Assembly (NCBI RefSeq): GCF_016863395.1
Contig: NZ_BOOU01000007.1
Coordinates: 62,001 to 126,000 of the forward strand
Length of the DNA stretch: 64,000 bases
Reading direction: 5' to 3'
Source: Sphaerisporangium rufum
GTDB taxonomy: Bacteria; Actinomycetota; Actinomycetes; Streptosporangiales; Streptosporangiaceae
Shown here in pieces: positions 16,938 to 26,474 of the stretch. The position numbers and the translations under genes were made by a program. The notes beneath the pieces were generated by a model that was not told where the DNA came from, did no database searches, and saw only the letters and a list, made by a program, of their open reading frames with translations. Within the stretch, counting starts at the first letter, position 1. Each line of letters begins with the position of its first letter.

Positions 16938-18104
16938 ATGGGGATGAAGCACGTAACTGTCATCGGCGCCATCGCGCTGGCCGGCGGACTGGCACTCGCC
17001 GTCCCGGGCGGCGGCGCGCGCGCCGCGTCCGACGACGGCGGGCCCGTCGGCGGCGCGCTGCTGGCGGGCCGCGGCGTGGTGGTCGCCGAGAACGCCCGGC
17101 GGCTGCCGAAGACCGAGGCGTCCGCCTTCGTGGTGGCCGACGCCGACACCGGCCAGGTACTGGCCGCCAAGGATCCGCACGGCCGCTACCTGCCGGCCAG
17201 CACCCTCAAGATCCTCACCGCGGTCACCCTCATCCCCCGGCTGAAGAAGAACCGGACGGTGCTGCCGAGCGCGGAGGCCTGCAACCAGGAGGGCAGCGCC
17301 GTCGGCCTGACCCGGCACCGGATCTACACGATCGAGGACCTGTTCCGGGCGCTGATGATGGTCTCCGGCAACGACGCGGCGGTGGCGCTGGCCGAGGCGA
17401 ACGGCGGCCTGGCCCGCACGCTGGCCGACATGAACGCCGAGGCCCGCCGGCTGCGCGCGACGGACACCGTGGCCAAGACGCCGAACGGCCTGGACAAGCC
17501 GGGCCAGAGCAGCTCGGCCTACGACCTGGCACTGATCGCCCGCGCCGGGCTCGGCCACCCCGACTTCCGCCGCTACATCAGCACCAAGGTCGCGGAGTTC
17601 CCTGCTCCCGGCGGCAAGCACTACCAGATCGCCAACCACAACCGGCTGCTCGGCCGCTACCCCGGCATGCTCGGCGTGAAGAACGGCTGGACGAGCAAGG
17701 CGCTCGGCAGTTTCGTCGGCGCCGCCCGGCGGGACGGCCACACCATCATCGTGTCGATCATGCATCACGAGGGCGGGTTCTGGAAGGAGGTCGAGGACCT
17801 GCTGGACTGGGGGTTCGCCGCCCGGGGGAAGGTGACCCCGGTCGGCGCCCTGGTCGGACCGGTGCCCTCGGTCAAGCCCACCCGGCCGGTCGGCGGCCCG
17901 CCGAAGGCCGCTCCCCCGGCCGGCCGTCCCGTGCCGCCCGCCGAGGTGGCCGACGACTCCCCGGTGGTGGGAGCCGGCGCCCTGGTACTGGCGGTCGCCC
18001 TGCTCGGCGGCGCGGTGTGGATCGTGTACGGCGTGCGGCGGCGGGCGCGGGCCGGCGCGGCCTCCTCGCCCGGCGGCGGTCCGCACCAGGTCGACCACGA
18101 CTGA
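16938..18104 (+). CDS. D-alanyl-D-alanine carboxypeptidase (serine, S11 family)
   Basis: This membrane-anchored penicillin-binding protein of about 388 residues trims the terminal D-Ala from peptidoglycan pentapeptides. A signal peptide (about 1-30) precedes the catalytic domain. The active-site triad is visible: LPASTLKIL (SxxK), VSGNDAAVAL (SxN) and GVKNGWTSKA (KxG form, KNG here). A Pro-rich stretch then leads to a C-terminal membrane helix (about 345-365) with basic residues behind it. The start is ATG 16938, or possibly the ATG two codons later. It is divergent from the SCO4848-like gene. Confidence 0.92.
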   Translation: MGMKHVTVIGAIALAGGLALAVPGGGARAASDDGGPVGGALLAGRGVVVAENARRLPKTEASAFVVADADTGQVLAAKDPHGRYLPASTLKILTAVTLIPRLKKNRTVLPSAEACNQEGSAVGLTRHRIYTIEDLFRALMMVSGNDAAVALAEANGGLARTLADMNAEARRLRATDTVAKTPNGLDKPGQSSSAYDLALIARAGLGHPDFRRYISTKVAEFPAPGGKHYQIANHNRLLGRYPGMLGVKNGWTSKALGSFVGAARRDGHTIIVSIMHHEGGFWKEVEDLLDWGFAARGKVTPVGALVGPVPSVKPTRPVGGPPKAAPPAGRPVPPAEVADDSPVVGAGALVLAVALLGGAVWIVYGVRRRARAGAASSPGGGPHQVDHD

Positions 18105-18137
18105 TCCGGGCGGCGGCGCGGCGTCCCGCCGGGACGG

Positions 18138-19088
18138 TCAGGCGAACTCGTTGACCGGCATCGGCGTCGGCTCCGGCGGCGGGGCGCCGTCGGCGGTGGA
18201 CGTCCACGCCGCCACATACAGCGAGAGGCGGGCGGCCAGGTTGATCCAGACCAGCAGGCCGACCACCACGGCGAACGCCCCGTAGATCGGGTTGGTCAGC
18301 GTGTGGGCGAGCAGCAGGGTCGCCAGCTGCTTGAGCAGGCCGAACCCGATGGCGCCGAGCAGCGCCCCCTTGAGCACGGTGATCAGCGGCTTGCCCACCT
18401 TCCCCAGCCAGGTGAGGATGATCAGGAACACCAGCATGTCGGCCACGACGCTCATCACCACGCCGGCGGTGCGCACCAGGACGGTGGCGACCATCGAGTC
18501 GCCGAGGCCGATCCAGCCGAGCACGGTGCCGGTGGCCTGCACGGCGAACCCGCCGACCAGCACCGACAGCACGCCGGCCCCGCCGATCAGCAGCAGCGCC
18601 ACCAGGTCGCGCAGCTTGCCGAGGAACCAGTTCAGCGGCTCCTCGCAGCTCACGACCATCTCGCGGAGCGCCTCGCGCAGCGCGTCGATCGCGCCCAGCC
18701 CGGCGTAGAGCAGGCCGAGCAGGCCGATGACGCCGGCGCCGCGGCGCGCCTCGGCGAGCTGTCCGATGTTCACCTGGTCCGCCAGGCCGGGCAGTTGCCG
18801 GTTGATCGTATAGATGATCACGTCCCGCAGGTCGGCGCGCACCGCGACCACGTATCCGGCCAGCGCGAAGGCCAGCGCGAGCAGCGGGAAGAACGACAGG
18901 AACGCGAAGTAGGTGATGCCGCCGGCCAGCCGGTCGCCGCGCTGGCTCTGGTAGCGGTGCACGGTGCGCAGCAGGTGGTCGAACCATGCCCAGCGGATGC
19001 GGTAGTGCTCGGTCGCGGCCCGGCCGCGTTCTTTCGCCGCCTCGATCCGGTGCGGGATCGAGGCCCACGCGCTTCCCATTACTCGCAT
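18138..19088 (-). CDS. YihY/BrkB family inner-membrane protein
   Basis: This 316-residue polytopic protein has six or so hydrophobic helices and the family start pattern RLAGGITYFAFLSFFPLLAL, followed by INRQLPGLADQVN and the late GAFAVVVGLLVWINLAARLSLY. The family was once called ribonuclease BN, but that activity has been withdrawn. Current proposals include transport, and the function is unknown. It ends 34 bases from the convergent DD-carboxypeptidase gene and its start faces the trpS terminator hairpin. Confidence 0.9.
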   Translation of the reverse strand: MRVMGSAWASIPHRIEAAKERGRAATEHYRIRWAWFDHLLRTVHRYQSQRGDRLAGGITYFAFLSFFPLLALAFALAGYVVAVRADLRDVIIYTINRQLPGLADQVNIGQLAEARRGAGVIGLLGLLYAGLGAIDALREALREMVVSCEEPLNWFLGKLRDLVALLLIGGAGVLSVLVGGFAVQATGTVLGWIGLGDSMVATVLVRTAGVVMSVVADMLVFLIILTWLGKVGKPLITVLKGALLGAIGFGLLKQLATLLLAHTLTNPIYGAFAVVVGLLVWINLAARLSLYVAAWTSTADGAPPPEPTPMPVNEFA

Positions 19089-19140
19089 CTACCCGCAGCG
19101 CGGCCGGTATGCCCGCCGGGCCGCGGGTGATGCGGCCTTT

Positions 19141-19179
19141 CCCGGCCGCCCCGCCCGGCGGCCGGGCGGGGCGGCCGGG
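19141..19179 (-). terminator. Very strong hairpin after trpS
   Basis: This is a nearly continuous 39-base palindrome, CCCGGCCGCCCCGCCCGGC pairing with its complement around one or a few loop bases. It begins 11 bases past the trpS stop. The long GC stem without a U-tract is typical for actinomycete termination. Confidence 0.8.
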
Positions 19180-19189
19180 CGGCGCGGCG

Positions 19190-20194
19190 CTAGACCTTGG
19201 GCAGCAGGCCGCGGTTCTCCCGGGCGGACGCCATGGTCTCGCGGGCGATGGCCGCGGCGCGGGCCGAGCCGATGGCCAGCAGCTTGTCCAGCTCGGCCTC
19301 GTCGGCCAGCAGCTTGACGACCCGCTCGCGGATCGGGGCGAAGGTGTCGGTCACCACCTCGGCGACGTCCTTCTTGAAGGTGCCGTAACCCTGCCCGGCG
19401 TACCGCGCCTCCAGCTCGGGCACCGGGGTGCCGGTCAGCACCGACTGGATGCGCAGCAGGTTGGTGACGCCCGGCTTGTTCTCCGGGTCGGCGACCACCT
19501 CCGAGCCGGTGTCGGTCACCGCCCGCATGATCTTCTTGCGCAGTGGGCCGGGCTCCTCCAGCACCTCCAGCAGGCCCTGCGGGCCGGACGACGTCTTGGA
19601 CATCTTGGCCAGCGGATCCTGCAGGTCGGCGATCTTCTCGACCTCCTTGACGATGTAGGGCTCGGGCACGGTGAAGGTCGGCCCGTACCGGCTGTTGAAC
19701 CGCTGGGCGAGATCGCGGGTGATCTCCAGGTGCTGCTTCTGGTCGGCGCCCACCGGCACCTGGTCGGTCTGGTACAGCAGGATGTCGGCCGCCATCATCA
19801 TGGGGTAGGCGAACAGGCCGACCCCGGCGGCGCTCTCGCCGAGCCTGGCCACCTTGTCCTTGTACTGGGTCATCCGGCCGGCCTCGCCCATGCCGGTCTC
19901 GCACATCAGCATCCAGGCCAGCTCGGCGTGCTCGCGCACGTGGCTCTGCACGAACAGCGTGCTGCGCTCGGGGTCGATGCCGGCGCCGAAGAGCTGGGCC
20001 GCGGCGACCCGGGTGCGGCGGCGCACCTCGGCCGGCGAGGGGTGGACGGTGAGCGCGTGCAGGTCGGCGATGAAGTAGAAGGCGTCGTGCGTCTCCTGCA
20101 TGCCGACCCACTGCCGGACGGCGCCCAGGTAGTTGCCGAGGTGGAAGGAGTCGGCGGTCGGCTGGATGCCGGAGAGTGCACGAGGTCTGGCCAT
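19190..20194 (-). CDS. trpS: Tryptophan--tRNA ligase
   Basis: This class I aminoacyl-tRNA synthetase of 334 residues charges tRNA(Trp). The HIGH-type motif appears as [10 protein letters not shown] near residue 17, and the KMSKS loop as [10 protein letters not shown] around residue 200. [12 protein letters not shown]-like core segments ([19 protein letters not shown]) are also present. The ATG start at 20194 gives the usual N-terminus ([18 protein letters not shown]). It is one of two tandem leftward genes after a hemolysin-family protein, about 60 bases apart. Confidence 0.96.
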   Translation of the reverse strand: MARPRALSGIQPTADSFHLGNYLGAVRQWVGMQETHDAFYFIADLHALTVHPSPAEVRRRTRVAAAQLFGAGIDPERSTLFVQSHVREHAELAWMLMCETGMGEAGRMTQYKDKVARLGESAAGVGLFAYPMMMAADILLYQTDQVPVGADQKQHLEITRDLAQRFNSRYGPTFTVPEPYIVKEVEKIADLQDPLAKMSKTSSGPQGLLEVLEEPGPLRKKIMRAVTDTGSEVVADPENKPGVTNLLRIQSVLTGTPVPELEARYAGQGYGTFKKDVAEVVTDTFAPIRERVVKLLADEAELDKLLAIGSARAAAIARETMASARENRGLLPKV

Positions 20195-20257
20195 GGTCCC
20201 TGATTCTGTCAGGTGCCGGGCAGGGTCCGCGACCTGATGGCCCGGTACCGCGGGCGG

Positions 20258-21715
20258 TCAGGCCGCCGGGCCGCCGCCCGCACCCTCATCGGCGGGCGGG
20301 ACCTCCCGGTCTCCCGCGTCCGTCCGACCTCGCGCACCGGCGCCGTCCGCTGCGGCGGCCCGGCCCTGCGCGGTGGCCCGGTCTCCCGCGGCCCGGTCCT
20401 CCGCCCCGGCGGGCGGGGCGTCCGCGGCGTCGGCGACGATCCGCTTGACCACCCGCACCCGGGCGACCCGCCGGCCGTCCATCTCGGTCACCTCCAGCGA
20501 GTGGCCGGGGCCGTCCACCGTGTCACCGTGCCCGGGCAGCCGGCCGAGCGCGGCCATCAGGTAGCCGCCGAGCGTCTCGTACGGCCCGGGTTCCAGCCGG
20601 ATGCCGGTCTCGGCGGCGAAGTCGTCCAGGTTGACCAGGCCTTCGATCTCGATCTCGCCGGCCGCCAGCCGCACCGGCCGCCCGTCGGCGTCGTACTCGT
20701 CACGGATGTCACCGGTGAGCTGCTCGACCAGATCCTCCATGGTCACGATGCCGGCGGTGCCGCCGTACTCGTCCACCACGATCGCCAGATGGTGGCCGTC
20801 GTTGCGCATCTCGGTCAGCGTGGACAGCACCCGCTTCGAGGCGGGCAGCAGCTTGACCGGGCGGATCGGCACCAGCTCGCTGATCGGCTCGATCCGGCCG
20901 ACGAGCACCGGATCCAGCAGGTCGCGCACGTGGACGAACCCGATGACGTCGTCGTAGGAGTCGCGGTACACCGGGAAGCGCGAGTGCGGCATCGCGGCGG
21001 CGAGCACGGCGGCCTCGGCGAGCGGGGTGTCGGCCGCCATGAACTCGACCTCGGTGCGCGGCAGCATGACCTCGCGCAGGGCGCGCTTGCCCGCGGTGAA
21101 CACCTCGTCGATCAGGTCGCGCTCGTCCTGGGGCAGTTCCTCGTGCGCGACCACCAGATCGCGCAGTTCCTCGGTGGTCATCGCGGCGCGGTCGGCCTCG
21201 GGGTTGCCGCCGACCAGCCGGACCACCCCGTCGGTGGACTTCGACAGCAGCCAGATCACCGGCCGGGACAGTGCCGCCAGCCGGTCCAGGAACGGCGCGG
21301 CCAGCATCGACAGCCCTTCGGCGCGCTGCAGGGCCAGCCGCTTGGGTGCCAGCTCGCCGAGCACCAGCGTGACGTAGGTGATGGCGATGGTCACCACCGC
21401 CAGCGACAGCGGCTTGGCGGCCCCGGACGGCAGCGACGTGCCGGCGAAGACCGGCTCCAGCTGGCCGGCCAGGGTGTCGGCGCCCACCGCGGCCGACAGC
21501 ACGGTGGCCAGGGTGACCCCGATCTGCACCGCGGACAGGAAGCGGTTGGGGTCGCGGGCCAGCCGGGCGACGCGCGCCCCGCGGCGGCCCTCCTCGGCGA
21601 GCCGGCGCACCTGGCTCTCGCGCAGCGAGACCATGGCGATCTCGGCTGCCGCGAAGAACCCGCCGATCAGCACGAAGACCAGCACGAGGAGGATGTTCAC
21701 CGCGAGGTTCTGCAC
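20258..21715 (-). CDS. CNNM/HlyC-CorC family membrane protein with CBS domains
   Basis: This 485-residue protein is made of an N-terminal DUF21 (CNNM) transmembrane region (about 1-180, with [17 protein letters not shown]), a CBS pair (about 205-330, with [20 protein letters not shown] and [20 protein letters not shown]), and a C-terminal CorC_HlyC domain (about 345-425). A disordered tail rich in Ala, Arg and Gly follows. Relatives are linked to magnesium or cobalt efflux; older 'hemolysin' labels are misleading. Its ATG start lies 60 bases or so into a divergent region shared with galE. Confidence 0.92.
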   Translation of the reverse strand: MQNLAVNILLVLVFVLIGGFFAAAEIAMVSLRESQVRRLAEEGRRGARVARLARDPNRFLSAVQIGVTLATVLSAAVGADTLAGQLEPVFAGTSLPSGAAKPLSLAVVTIAITYVTLVLGELAPKRLALQRAEGLSMLAAPFLDRLAALSRPVIWLLSKSTDGVVRLVGGNPEADRAAMTTEELRDLVVAHEELPQDERDLIDEVFTAGKRALREVMLPRTEVEFMAADTPLAEAAVLAAAMPHSRFPVYRDSYDDVIGFVHVRDLLDPVLVGRIEPISELVPIRPVKLLPASKRVLSTLTEMRNDGHHLAIVVDEYGGTAGIVTMEDLVEQLTGDIRDEYDADGRPVRLAAGEIEIEGLVNLDDFAAETGIRLEPGPYETLGGYLMAALGRLPGHGDTVDGPGHSLEVTEMDGRRVARVRVVKRIVADAADAPPAGAEDRAAGDRATAQGRAAAADGAGARGRTDAGDREVPPADEGAGGGPAA

Positions 21716-21864
21716 GTCGATCGAGTCCGTTCGCAGAAGGCTCAGATGATGATGATCTGGTCAGCGTACCCGGTGGTGACTTACCGTCCGTCATCGGGCA
21801 CAGCGTAGGCTTAGGTCGTACAATTTCCGACAGGATCACACAAGTTCCCACGAAGGGCGGCACA

Positions 21865-22827
21865 GTGAAGCTTCTGGTAACCGGGGGCGCGGGGTACGTC
21901 GGGAGCGCCGTGGCCGCCCGGCTGGTCGATACCGGGCACGACGTCACCGTGCTGGACGACCTGTCCACCGGCCACGCCGACGCCGTGCCGGACGGGGCCG
22001 CCTTCGTCCAGGCGCCGATCACCGAGGCCGCGGGTGTGCTGGCCGGGGGTTTCGACGGGGTGCTGCACTTCGCCGCCCGGTCGCTGGTCGGCGAGTCGGT
22101 GGCCCGGCCCGGCCTCTACTGGTCCAGCAATCTCGGCGGCACGCTGGCGCTGCTGGACGCCATGCGCGAGACCGGGGTCCGGCGCATGGTGTTCTCCTCG
22201 ACCGCCGCCACCTACGGCGAGCCGGAGAGCACCCCGATCCCGGAGACGGCGCCCACCCGGCCGACCAACCCCTACGGCGCCTCCAAGCTCGCGGTGGACA
22301 CCGCGCTGACGGCGTACGCGGGTCTGCACGGCCTGGGCGCGGTCAGCCTGCGCTACTTCAACGTCGCCGGCGCGCACACCGGCGCCGACGGCCGGGTGTA
22401 CGGCGAGCGGCACGCGGTGGAGACCCACCTCATCCCGAACGTGCTGGCCGTGGCGCTCGGCCGCCGCGAGTCGGTGAGCGTCTTCGGCACCGACTACCCC
22501 ACGCCGGACGGCACCTGCGTGCGGGACTACATCCACATCACCGACCTGGCCGAGGCGCACCTGCTGGCGCTGGACGCCTGCCGGCCCGGCGGCCACCAGA
22601 TCTACAACCTGGGCAGCGGCAGCGGGTTCTCGGTCCAGGAGGTGATCGAGACGTGCCGGGAGATCACCGGCCATCCGATCCCGGCGGTGGTCGGCGAGCG
22701 CCGCGCGGGCGACCCGGCGGTGCTGGTCGCCTCCTCCGAACTCATCCGGCGCGAGCTGGGCTGGAAGGCCGAGCACGCCGGCCTGCGCACGATCGTCGGC
22801 GACGCCTGGGCGGCGCTCACCCGCTGA
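21865..22827 (+). CDS. galE: UDP-glucose 4-epimerase
   Basis: This extended short-chain dehydrogenase of 320 residues interconverts UDP-glucose and UDP-galactose with bound NAD. The Rossmann motif TGGAGYVGS opens the protein, [12 protein letters not shown] and NPYGASK hold the catalytic Ser/Tyr/Lys, and [11 protein letters not shown] is the typical sugar-binding end segment. The GTG start follows AAGGGCGG. It is divergent from the CBS membrane protein and convergent with, and overlapping by 11 bases, the DUF11-like gene. Confidence 0.94.
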   Translation: MKLLVTGGAGYVGSAVAARLVDTGHDVTVLDDLSTGHADAVPDGAAFVQAPITEAAGVLAGGFDGVLHFAARSLVGESVARPGLYWSSNLGGTLALLDAMRETGVRRMVFSSTAATYGEPESTPIPETAPTRPTNPYGASKLAVDTALTAYAGLHGLGAVSLRYFNVAGAHTGADGRVYGERHAVETHLIPNVLAVALGRRESVSVFGTDYPTPDGTCVRDYIHITDLAEAHLLALDACRPGGHQIYNLGSGSGFSVQEVIETCREITGHPIPAVVGERRAGDPAVLVASSELIRRELGWKAEHAGLRTIVGDAWAALTR

Positions 22828-23704
22828 CGTGCGGGCCGGCCGCACGCCGGCGGCCACTCCGGCGGCCGGCCGGCCGTACCGGCACCCGGGCGCGGGCGAG
22901 GTTGTCGGCCGGCCGGCGGTCGCCGAACCGGCGGGAGTAGATCATCGCCTCAGCGGCGGCCGGGCCGGCCGCGCCGCGCGGCACCCGGAAGACCAGGCTG
23001 AGCGTGCCGCGGGCCCCCGGCCGGATCGGGTGCAGCGCGCACCCGACCCGGCCGCCCCGGGCGGCGCACCGGGCCCCGCGGGCGGACAGGAAACGGGCGT
23101 CGCGCCCGGTGAGCCGCATCCGGGCGTCGGCGACCGCGTGCGGGCCGGCGTTGCGCACCGCGGCGGTGACGGTGAACCGCTGCCCGGGCCGGGCGCTCGG
23201 CGGGGAGGCCGACAGGCGGACGGCCAGGTCGGCGCCCTCGTCCACCCGGGTCGTCACCACCGCGCGGTTGTCGGCGTCGCGCCCGTCGACCACCTCCGAG
23301 CTCAGCCGGGCCGACGCCCGCAGCGGGCCCCGGGCGTCCGGGCTCACCAGGCCGACCACGGTCACCGCGCCGGTGGCGCCGGCCGGGATGTCCGCCGAGG
23401 AGGGGCACACCACCACGTGCCCGGACCGCCCCGGACGGCAGGTGGTCACGTTGACGGCGGCCACGTCCACCTCGTCGGGGACCCGGATGGTCAGCACCGG
23501 AAGCACCGCGTCGCCGGGGCCGGAGTTGCGCACCCGCGCCTGGTAGGTCAGCCACTGGCCGGGCTGCGCCACCCGCGGCCGGACCGCGAGGCGCACCGCC
23601 AGATCGGCGCCGCCGGCCCGGACACCGCCGGGCGCCGCCGCGGGGACGCCCGCGACCGCGAGCGCGACCAGACCGGCGGTGAACCCCGCCGAGAGCAGAA
23701 CCAT
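22817..23704 (-). CDS. Secreted DUF11/CARDB-like repeat protein
   Basis: This 295-residue exported protein has a signal peptide (about 1-28, [20 protein letters not shown]) and two Ig-like repeats. These read [20 protein letters not shown] and [20 protein letters not shown], each beginning with the DUF11 'PxxxxPGxxxTYxxxVxN' type pattern. An arginine-rich tail has no sortase or membrane motif. It is probably an extracellular structural or adhesive protein, but no function is known. The ATG at 23704 gives a sensible signal peptide; the frame extends upstream without one. Its 3' end overlaps galE on the other strand. Confidence 0.72.
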   Translation of the reverse strand: MVLLSAGFTAGLVALAVAGVPAAAPGGVRAGGADLAVRLAVRPRVAQPGQWLTYQARVRNSGPGDAVLPVLTIRVPDEVDVAAVNVTTCRPGRSGHVVVCPSSADIPAGATGAVTVVGLVSPDARGPLRASARLSSEVVDGRDADNRAVVTTRVDEGADLAVRLSASPPSARPGQRFTVTAAVRNAGPHAVADARMRLTGRDARFLSARGARCAARGGRVGCALHPIRPGARGTLSLVFRVPRGAAGPAAAEAMIYSRRFGDRRPADNLARARVPVRPAGRRSGRRRAAGPHVSG

Positions 23705-23843
23705 GGAACCCGACCCCCGTTCGCGACCATTGAACGCCCCGCGGGCCGCGTCGCGCCGTCCGACACGCGCGCGAAGGTCCCGGCGAACCTCACAGGAGCG
23801 CAAACTCTCCCCTGCCGGCCGATCACCTGGTAGAAGACATTCC

Positions 23844-23863
23844 ATATGTCACAGTGAACATAT
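23844..23863 (+). promoter_or_regulatory. PadR operator (ATGT-N8-ACAT palindrome)
   Basis: The core ATGT-CACAGTGA-ACAT matches the known PadR-type binding consensus ATGT-N8-ACAT, and is extended by ATAT on both sides to a 20-bp inverted repeat. It sits 24 bases before the padR start and so probably gives autorepression. Confidence 0.82.
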
Positions 23864-23886
23864 CCGTGATGGCTAGCATGGTCGGC

Positions 23887-24420
23887 ATGTCGCTCCGCGT
23901 CGCCCTCCTCGGACTGCTGTCATTCGCCGGACCGGCCAGCGGCTATGACCTGACCAAGATGTTCACGCTGACGATCAACCATGTCTGGCAGGCCAAGCAC
24001 AGCCAGATCTACCCCGAGCTCAACCGGATGGCGGCCGACGGCCTGATCAGCGTGGCCCAGCCGGGGCCGCGCGGGCGCAAGATCTACACGATCACCGAAC
24101 ACGGCGCGGCGACGATGCGCGACTGGTTGGTGTCGCACACCCCGAGCGGGACCATGCGCAGCGAGCAGTCGCTGCAGGCGTTCCTGCTGCCGCTGCTGGA
24201 GCCGCCACAGGCGCTGGAGGCGCTCGAACGCATGGCCGACGCCACCCAGGCCAGGCTGGACGGGCTGGAGGAGATGAAAAAGGTGCACATGTCCGGACAG
24301 GGCGGCGGCGACATCGGCCACTACGCCCTGGACCTCGGCATCATGCAGCTGCGCGCCATCCTCGCCTGGACCCACCAGACCGCCGACGACATCCGGGCCT
24401 CCGCCGCCCCGGACTCATGA
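23887..24420 (+). CDS. PadR-family transcriptional regulator
   Basis: This 177-residue repressor has a winged-helix domain at the N-terminus (LRVALLGLLSFAGPASGYDL, then the VWQAKHSQIYPELNRMAADG recognition helix region and the wing GPRGRKIYTITEHG). A C-terminal helical dimerisation domain (about 95-177) has Vir_regul/PadR-C character. I chose the ATG at 23887, which starts the conserved domain; ATGs at 23869 and 23878 are alternatives. A perfect PadR operator lies just upstream. No obvious regulated transporter is next door, so its target beyond itself is unknown. It is convergent with the kinase gene, 10 bases apart. Confidence 0.88.
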   Translation: MSLRVALLGLLSFAGPASGYDLTKMFTLTINHVWQAKHSQIYPELNRMAADGLISVAQPGPRGRKIYTITEHGAATMRDWLVSHTPSGTMRSEQSLQAFLLPLLEPPQALEALERMADATQARLDGLEEMKKVHMSGQGGGDIGHYALDLGIMQLRAILAWTHQTADDIRASAAPDS

Positions 24421-24430
24421 GCCGGCCGCC

Positions 24431-26299
24431 TCAGCGGCAGCTCACCGGCGTGGGCCGCTCGGATTCGAACCGGAAGGCGACCTTGCCGAAGTACTTGCGC
24501 AGCAGCGCGATGGCGGTGCCGTCCGCCCACATGCGGTCGACCGCGTCCCGGACCGCCTCGCAGGTCTCCACGTCGCCCCGGCGCACCCCCACCGCGTACC
24601 GCTCGTCGGTGAGCCGCGCGCCGAGCACCTTGTAGCGGATGCTCTCGCGGTTGGCGAACCCGGCCAGCAGCAGATCGTCACCCGGAACCGCGTCGACCTT
24701 GCCCTCGCGCAGCAGGGACATGCAGTCGGCGTAGTTGTCGGCCGACACCAGCCGCACCTTGACCGCGTCCTGCACGATACCGACCGACGCGTTGGACCCC
24801 GGCGAGCACATCCGCCGGCCCGCCAGGTCGCCGAGCCGCCGGAACGGATCGCCCTGGCGCACCAGCAGGTCCACGTGGGCCAGGTAGTAGGGGCCGGCCA
24901 GGGTGATCGGCGCGCCCGCCCGGATCGGGTAGGTGGCGATGACCAGGTCGGCCTGGCCCGAGTCGAGCATGGCGAGTCGCTGGGCCGAGCCGGCGGCGTC
25001 GAATACGACCCCGTCCGGCGGCACGCCGAGCCGGCGCGCGATGTACCTGCCGACCTCCACCTCGAAGCCGCCCCACTCGCCGTTGTCGAGCAGCGCCACC
25101 CCCGGCAGCAGGTCACGTACCGCGATGGTGAGCCGGCCGGTCGCGGCCACCTTGTCCAGCACCGAGGAGTACACGCCCGGGCTCGGCGCCGTCCGGCTCG
25201 GCACCGCGGCCGCCACCCCGCCGCCCCGGCCGAACGGCAGGCCATACCGGTCGACGGCGTACGCGCCGCCGCCGCCCAGCACCAGCAGGCCGAGGACGGC
25301 GGCGACGAGCCGGCCGCGCCACGACCGGCGCCGGGGGACGGCCGGCGCCGGGGCGGCCGGCGGGGCCGCGGCCGGCGGCACCGCGCGGGCCGCGCGACGG
25401 GCGGTCTCGACCGTCCGCCGGCTCGCCACCTCCGCGCCCTCGCTGAGCACCGCGGTGGAGGCGCCGTCCCCGCCGTCCACGCCGTCCGCCCCCGCGTGGC
25501 CGAGCAGGCGCAGCAGGATGCGGTCGGCGGTCGGCCGCTCGTCCGGCGTCTTGTGCAGGCAGGAGCGCACCACCCCGCGCAGCGGCTCGGACAGCTCCTC
25601 GACGTCGACCTCGTGGTTGAGCACCCGGTTGAGCACCGCCGCGATCGACCGGCCGCCGAACGGCGCGGTCCCGGTGGCGGCGAACATCACCGTCGACGCC
25701 CAGGCGAACACGTCGGCGGGCGGGCCGACCTCGCCGCCGGAGATCTGCTCGGGCGCCATGTAGGCGGGGGTGCCGACGGCCCGGCTGGTGATGGTGCCGG
25801 TGGAGTCCAGGATGCGGGCGATGCCGAAGTCGACGACCCGGGGGCCGTCCGCGGCCATGAGCACGTTGTCCGGCTTGAAGTCGCGGTGCACGATGCCGGC
25901 CTGGTGGATCGCGGTCAGCGCGGTCGCCGTGCCGACGGCCAGCCGCTGCAGCGCGCTGCCGGACAGCGGTCCGGAGCCCTCCACGGTCTCCCGCAGCGAC
26001 GTCCCGTCGATGTACTCGCTGGCGATGTAGGGCGTGTCGCCGTCCAGATCGGCGGCCAGCACCCGCGCGGTGCAGAACGACGCCACCCGCTCGGCGGCTC
26101 GCAGCTCCCGCGCGAACCGCGACCGCGCCGTGCGGTCGCCGCTGAACTTGACGTGCAGCAGCTTGATCGCGGCACGCTCGCCGGTGGCGCTCTCGCCCAG
26201 GTAGACCACGCCCTGGCCACCCTCGCCGATACGGCCGGCGAGCCGGAAAGGGCCGAGCCGGTCGGGGTCTCCCCGGTCCAGCGGGCCGATGTTCGGCAT
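24431..26299 (-). CDS. Transmembrane Ser/Thr kinase with extracellular solute-binding sensor
   Basis: This is a 622-residue receptor kinase. The cytosolic Hanks-type kinase (about 15-275) has the glycine loop GEGGQGVVYLG, the invariant Lys in AAIKLLH, HRDFKPDNVLM, DFGIAR and the APEQ element. The catalytic loop has HRDF rather than HRDL. A Pro/Ala linker leads to one membrane helix (about 327-346). The outside part (about 380-622) is a bacterial solute-binding family 3 domain, with LTIAVRDLLPGVALLDNGEW, GFEVEVGRYIARRLG and DLVIATYPIR, as in glutamate/amino-acid receptors. The simplest reading is ligand sensing outside and phosphorylation inside. A TCA-cycle gene pair lies immediately upstream. 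Confidence 0.9.
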   Translation of the reverse strand: MPNIGPLDRGDPDRLGPFRLAGRIGEGGQGVVYLGESATGERAAIKLLHVKFSGDRTARSRFARELRAAERVASFCTARVLAADLDGDTPYIASEYIDGTSLRETVEGSGPLSGSALQRLAVGTATALTAIHQAGIVHRDFKPDNVLMAADGPRVVDFGIARILDSTGTITSRAVGTPAYMAPEQISGGEVGPPADVFAWASTVMFAATGTAPFGGRSIAAVLNRVLNHEVDVEELSEPLRGVVRSCLHKTPDERPTADRILLRLLGHAGADGVDGGDGASTAVLSEGAEVASRRTVETARRAARAVPPAAAPPAAPAPAVPRRRSWRGRLVAAVLGLLVLGGGGAYAVDRYGLPFGRGGGVAAAVPSRTAPSPGVYSSVLDKVAATGRLTIAVRDLLPGVALLDNGEWGGFEVEVGRYIARRLGVPPDGVVFDAAGSAQRLAMLDSGQADLVIATYPIRAGAPITLAGPYYLAHVDLLVRQGDPFRRLGDLAGRRMCSPGSNASVGIVQDAVKVRLVSADNYADCMSLLREGKVDAVPGDDLLLAGFANRESIRYKVLGARLTDERYAVGVRRGDVETCEAVRDAVDRMWADGTAIALLRKYFGKVAFRFESERPTPVSCR

Positions 26300-26425
26300 T
26301 CTTGTCCCCGTGGTTCGTCAAATGTCGACCAAGAGAACCATACGATCCCGCCGGGGCTCCGCCGGTCCGCCGAGACCACGCCGTGATCTCAGCGAGCCCG
26401 GAGGGACGCGTGGAGAACGCCGCCA

Positions 26426-26461
26426 GGGCCGCCGCCCGCCCGCGCGGCCGGGCGGCGGCCC
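26426..26461 (-). terminator. Hairpin after isocitrate dehydrogenase
   Basis: A perfect 13-bp stem (GGGCCGCCGCCCG with its complement) and a 10-base loop start 14 bases past the icd stop codon. Confidence 0.75.
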
Positions 26462-26474
26462 CGGGAGGCCGCTG

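Noticed and set aside
24465-24485. TTCGAATCC-like string that resembles a tRNA T-arm
   Set aside because: It lies within the kinase coding sequence, and no acceptor, D or anticodon stems could be built around it.
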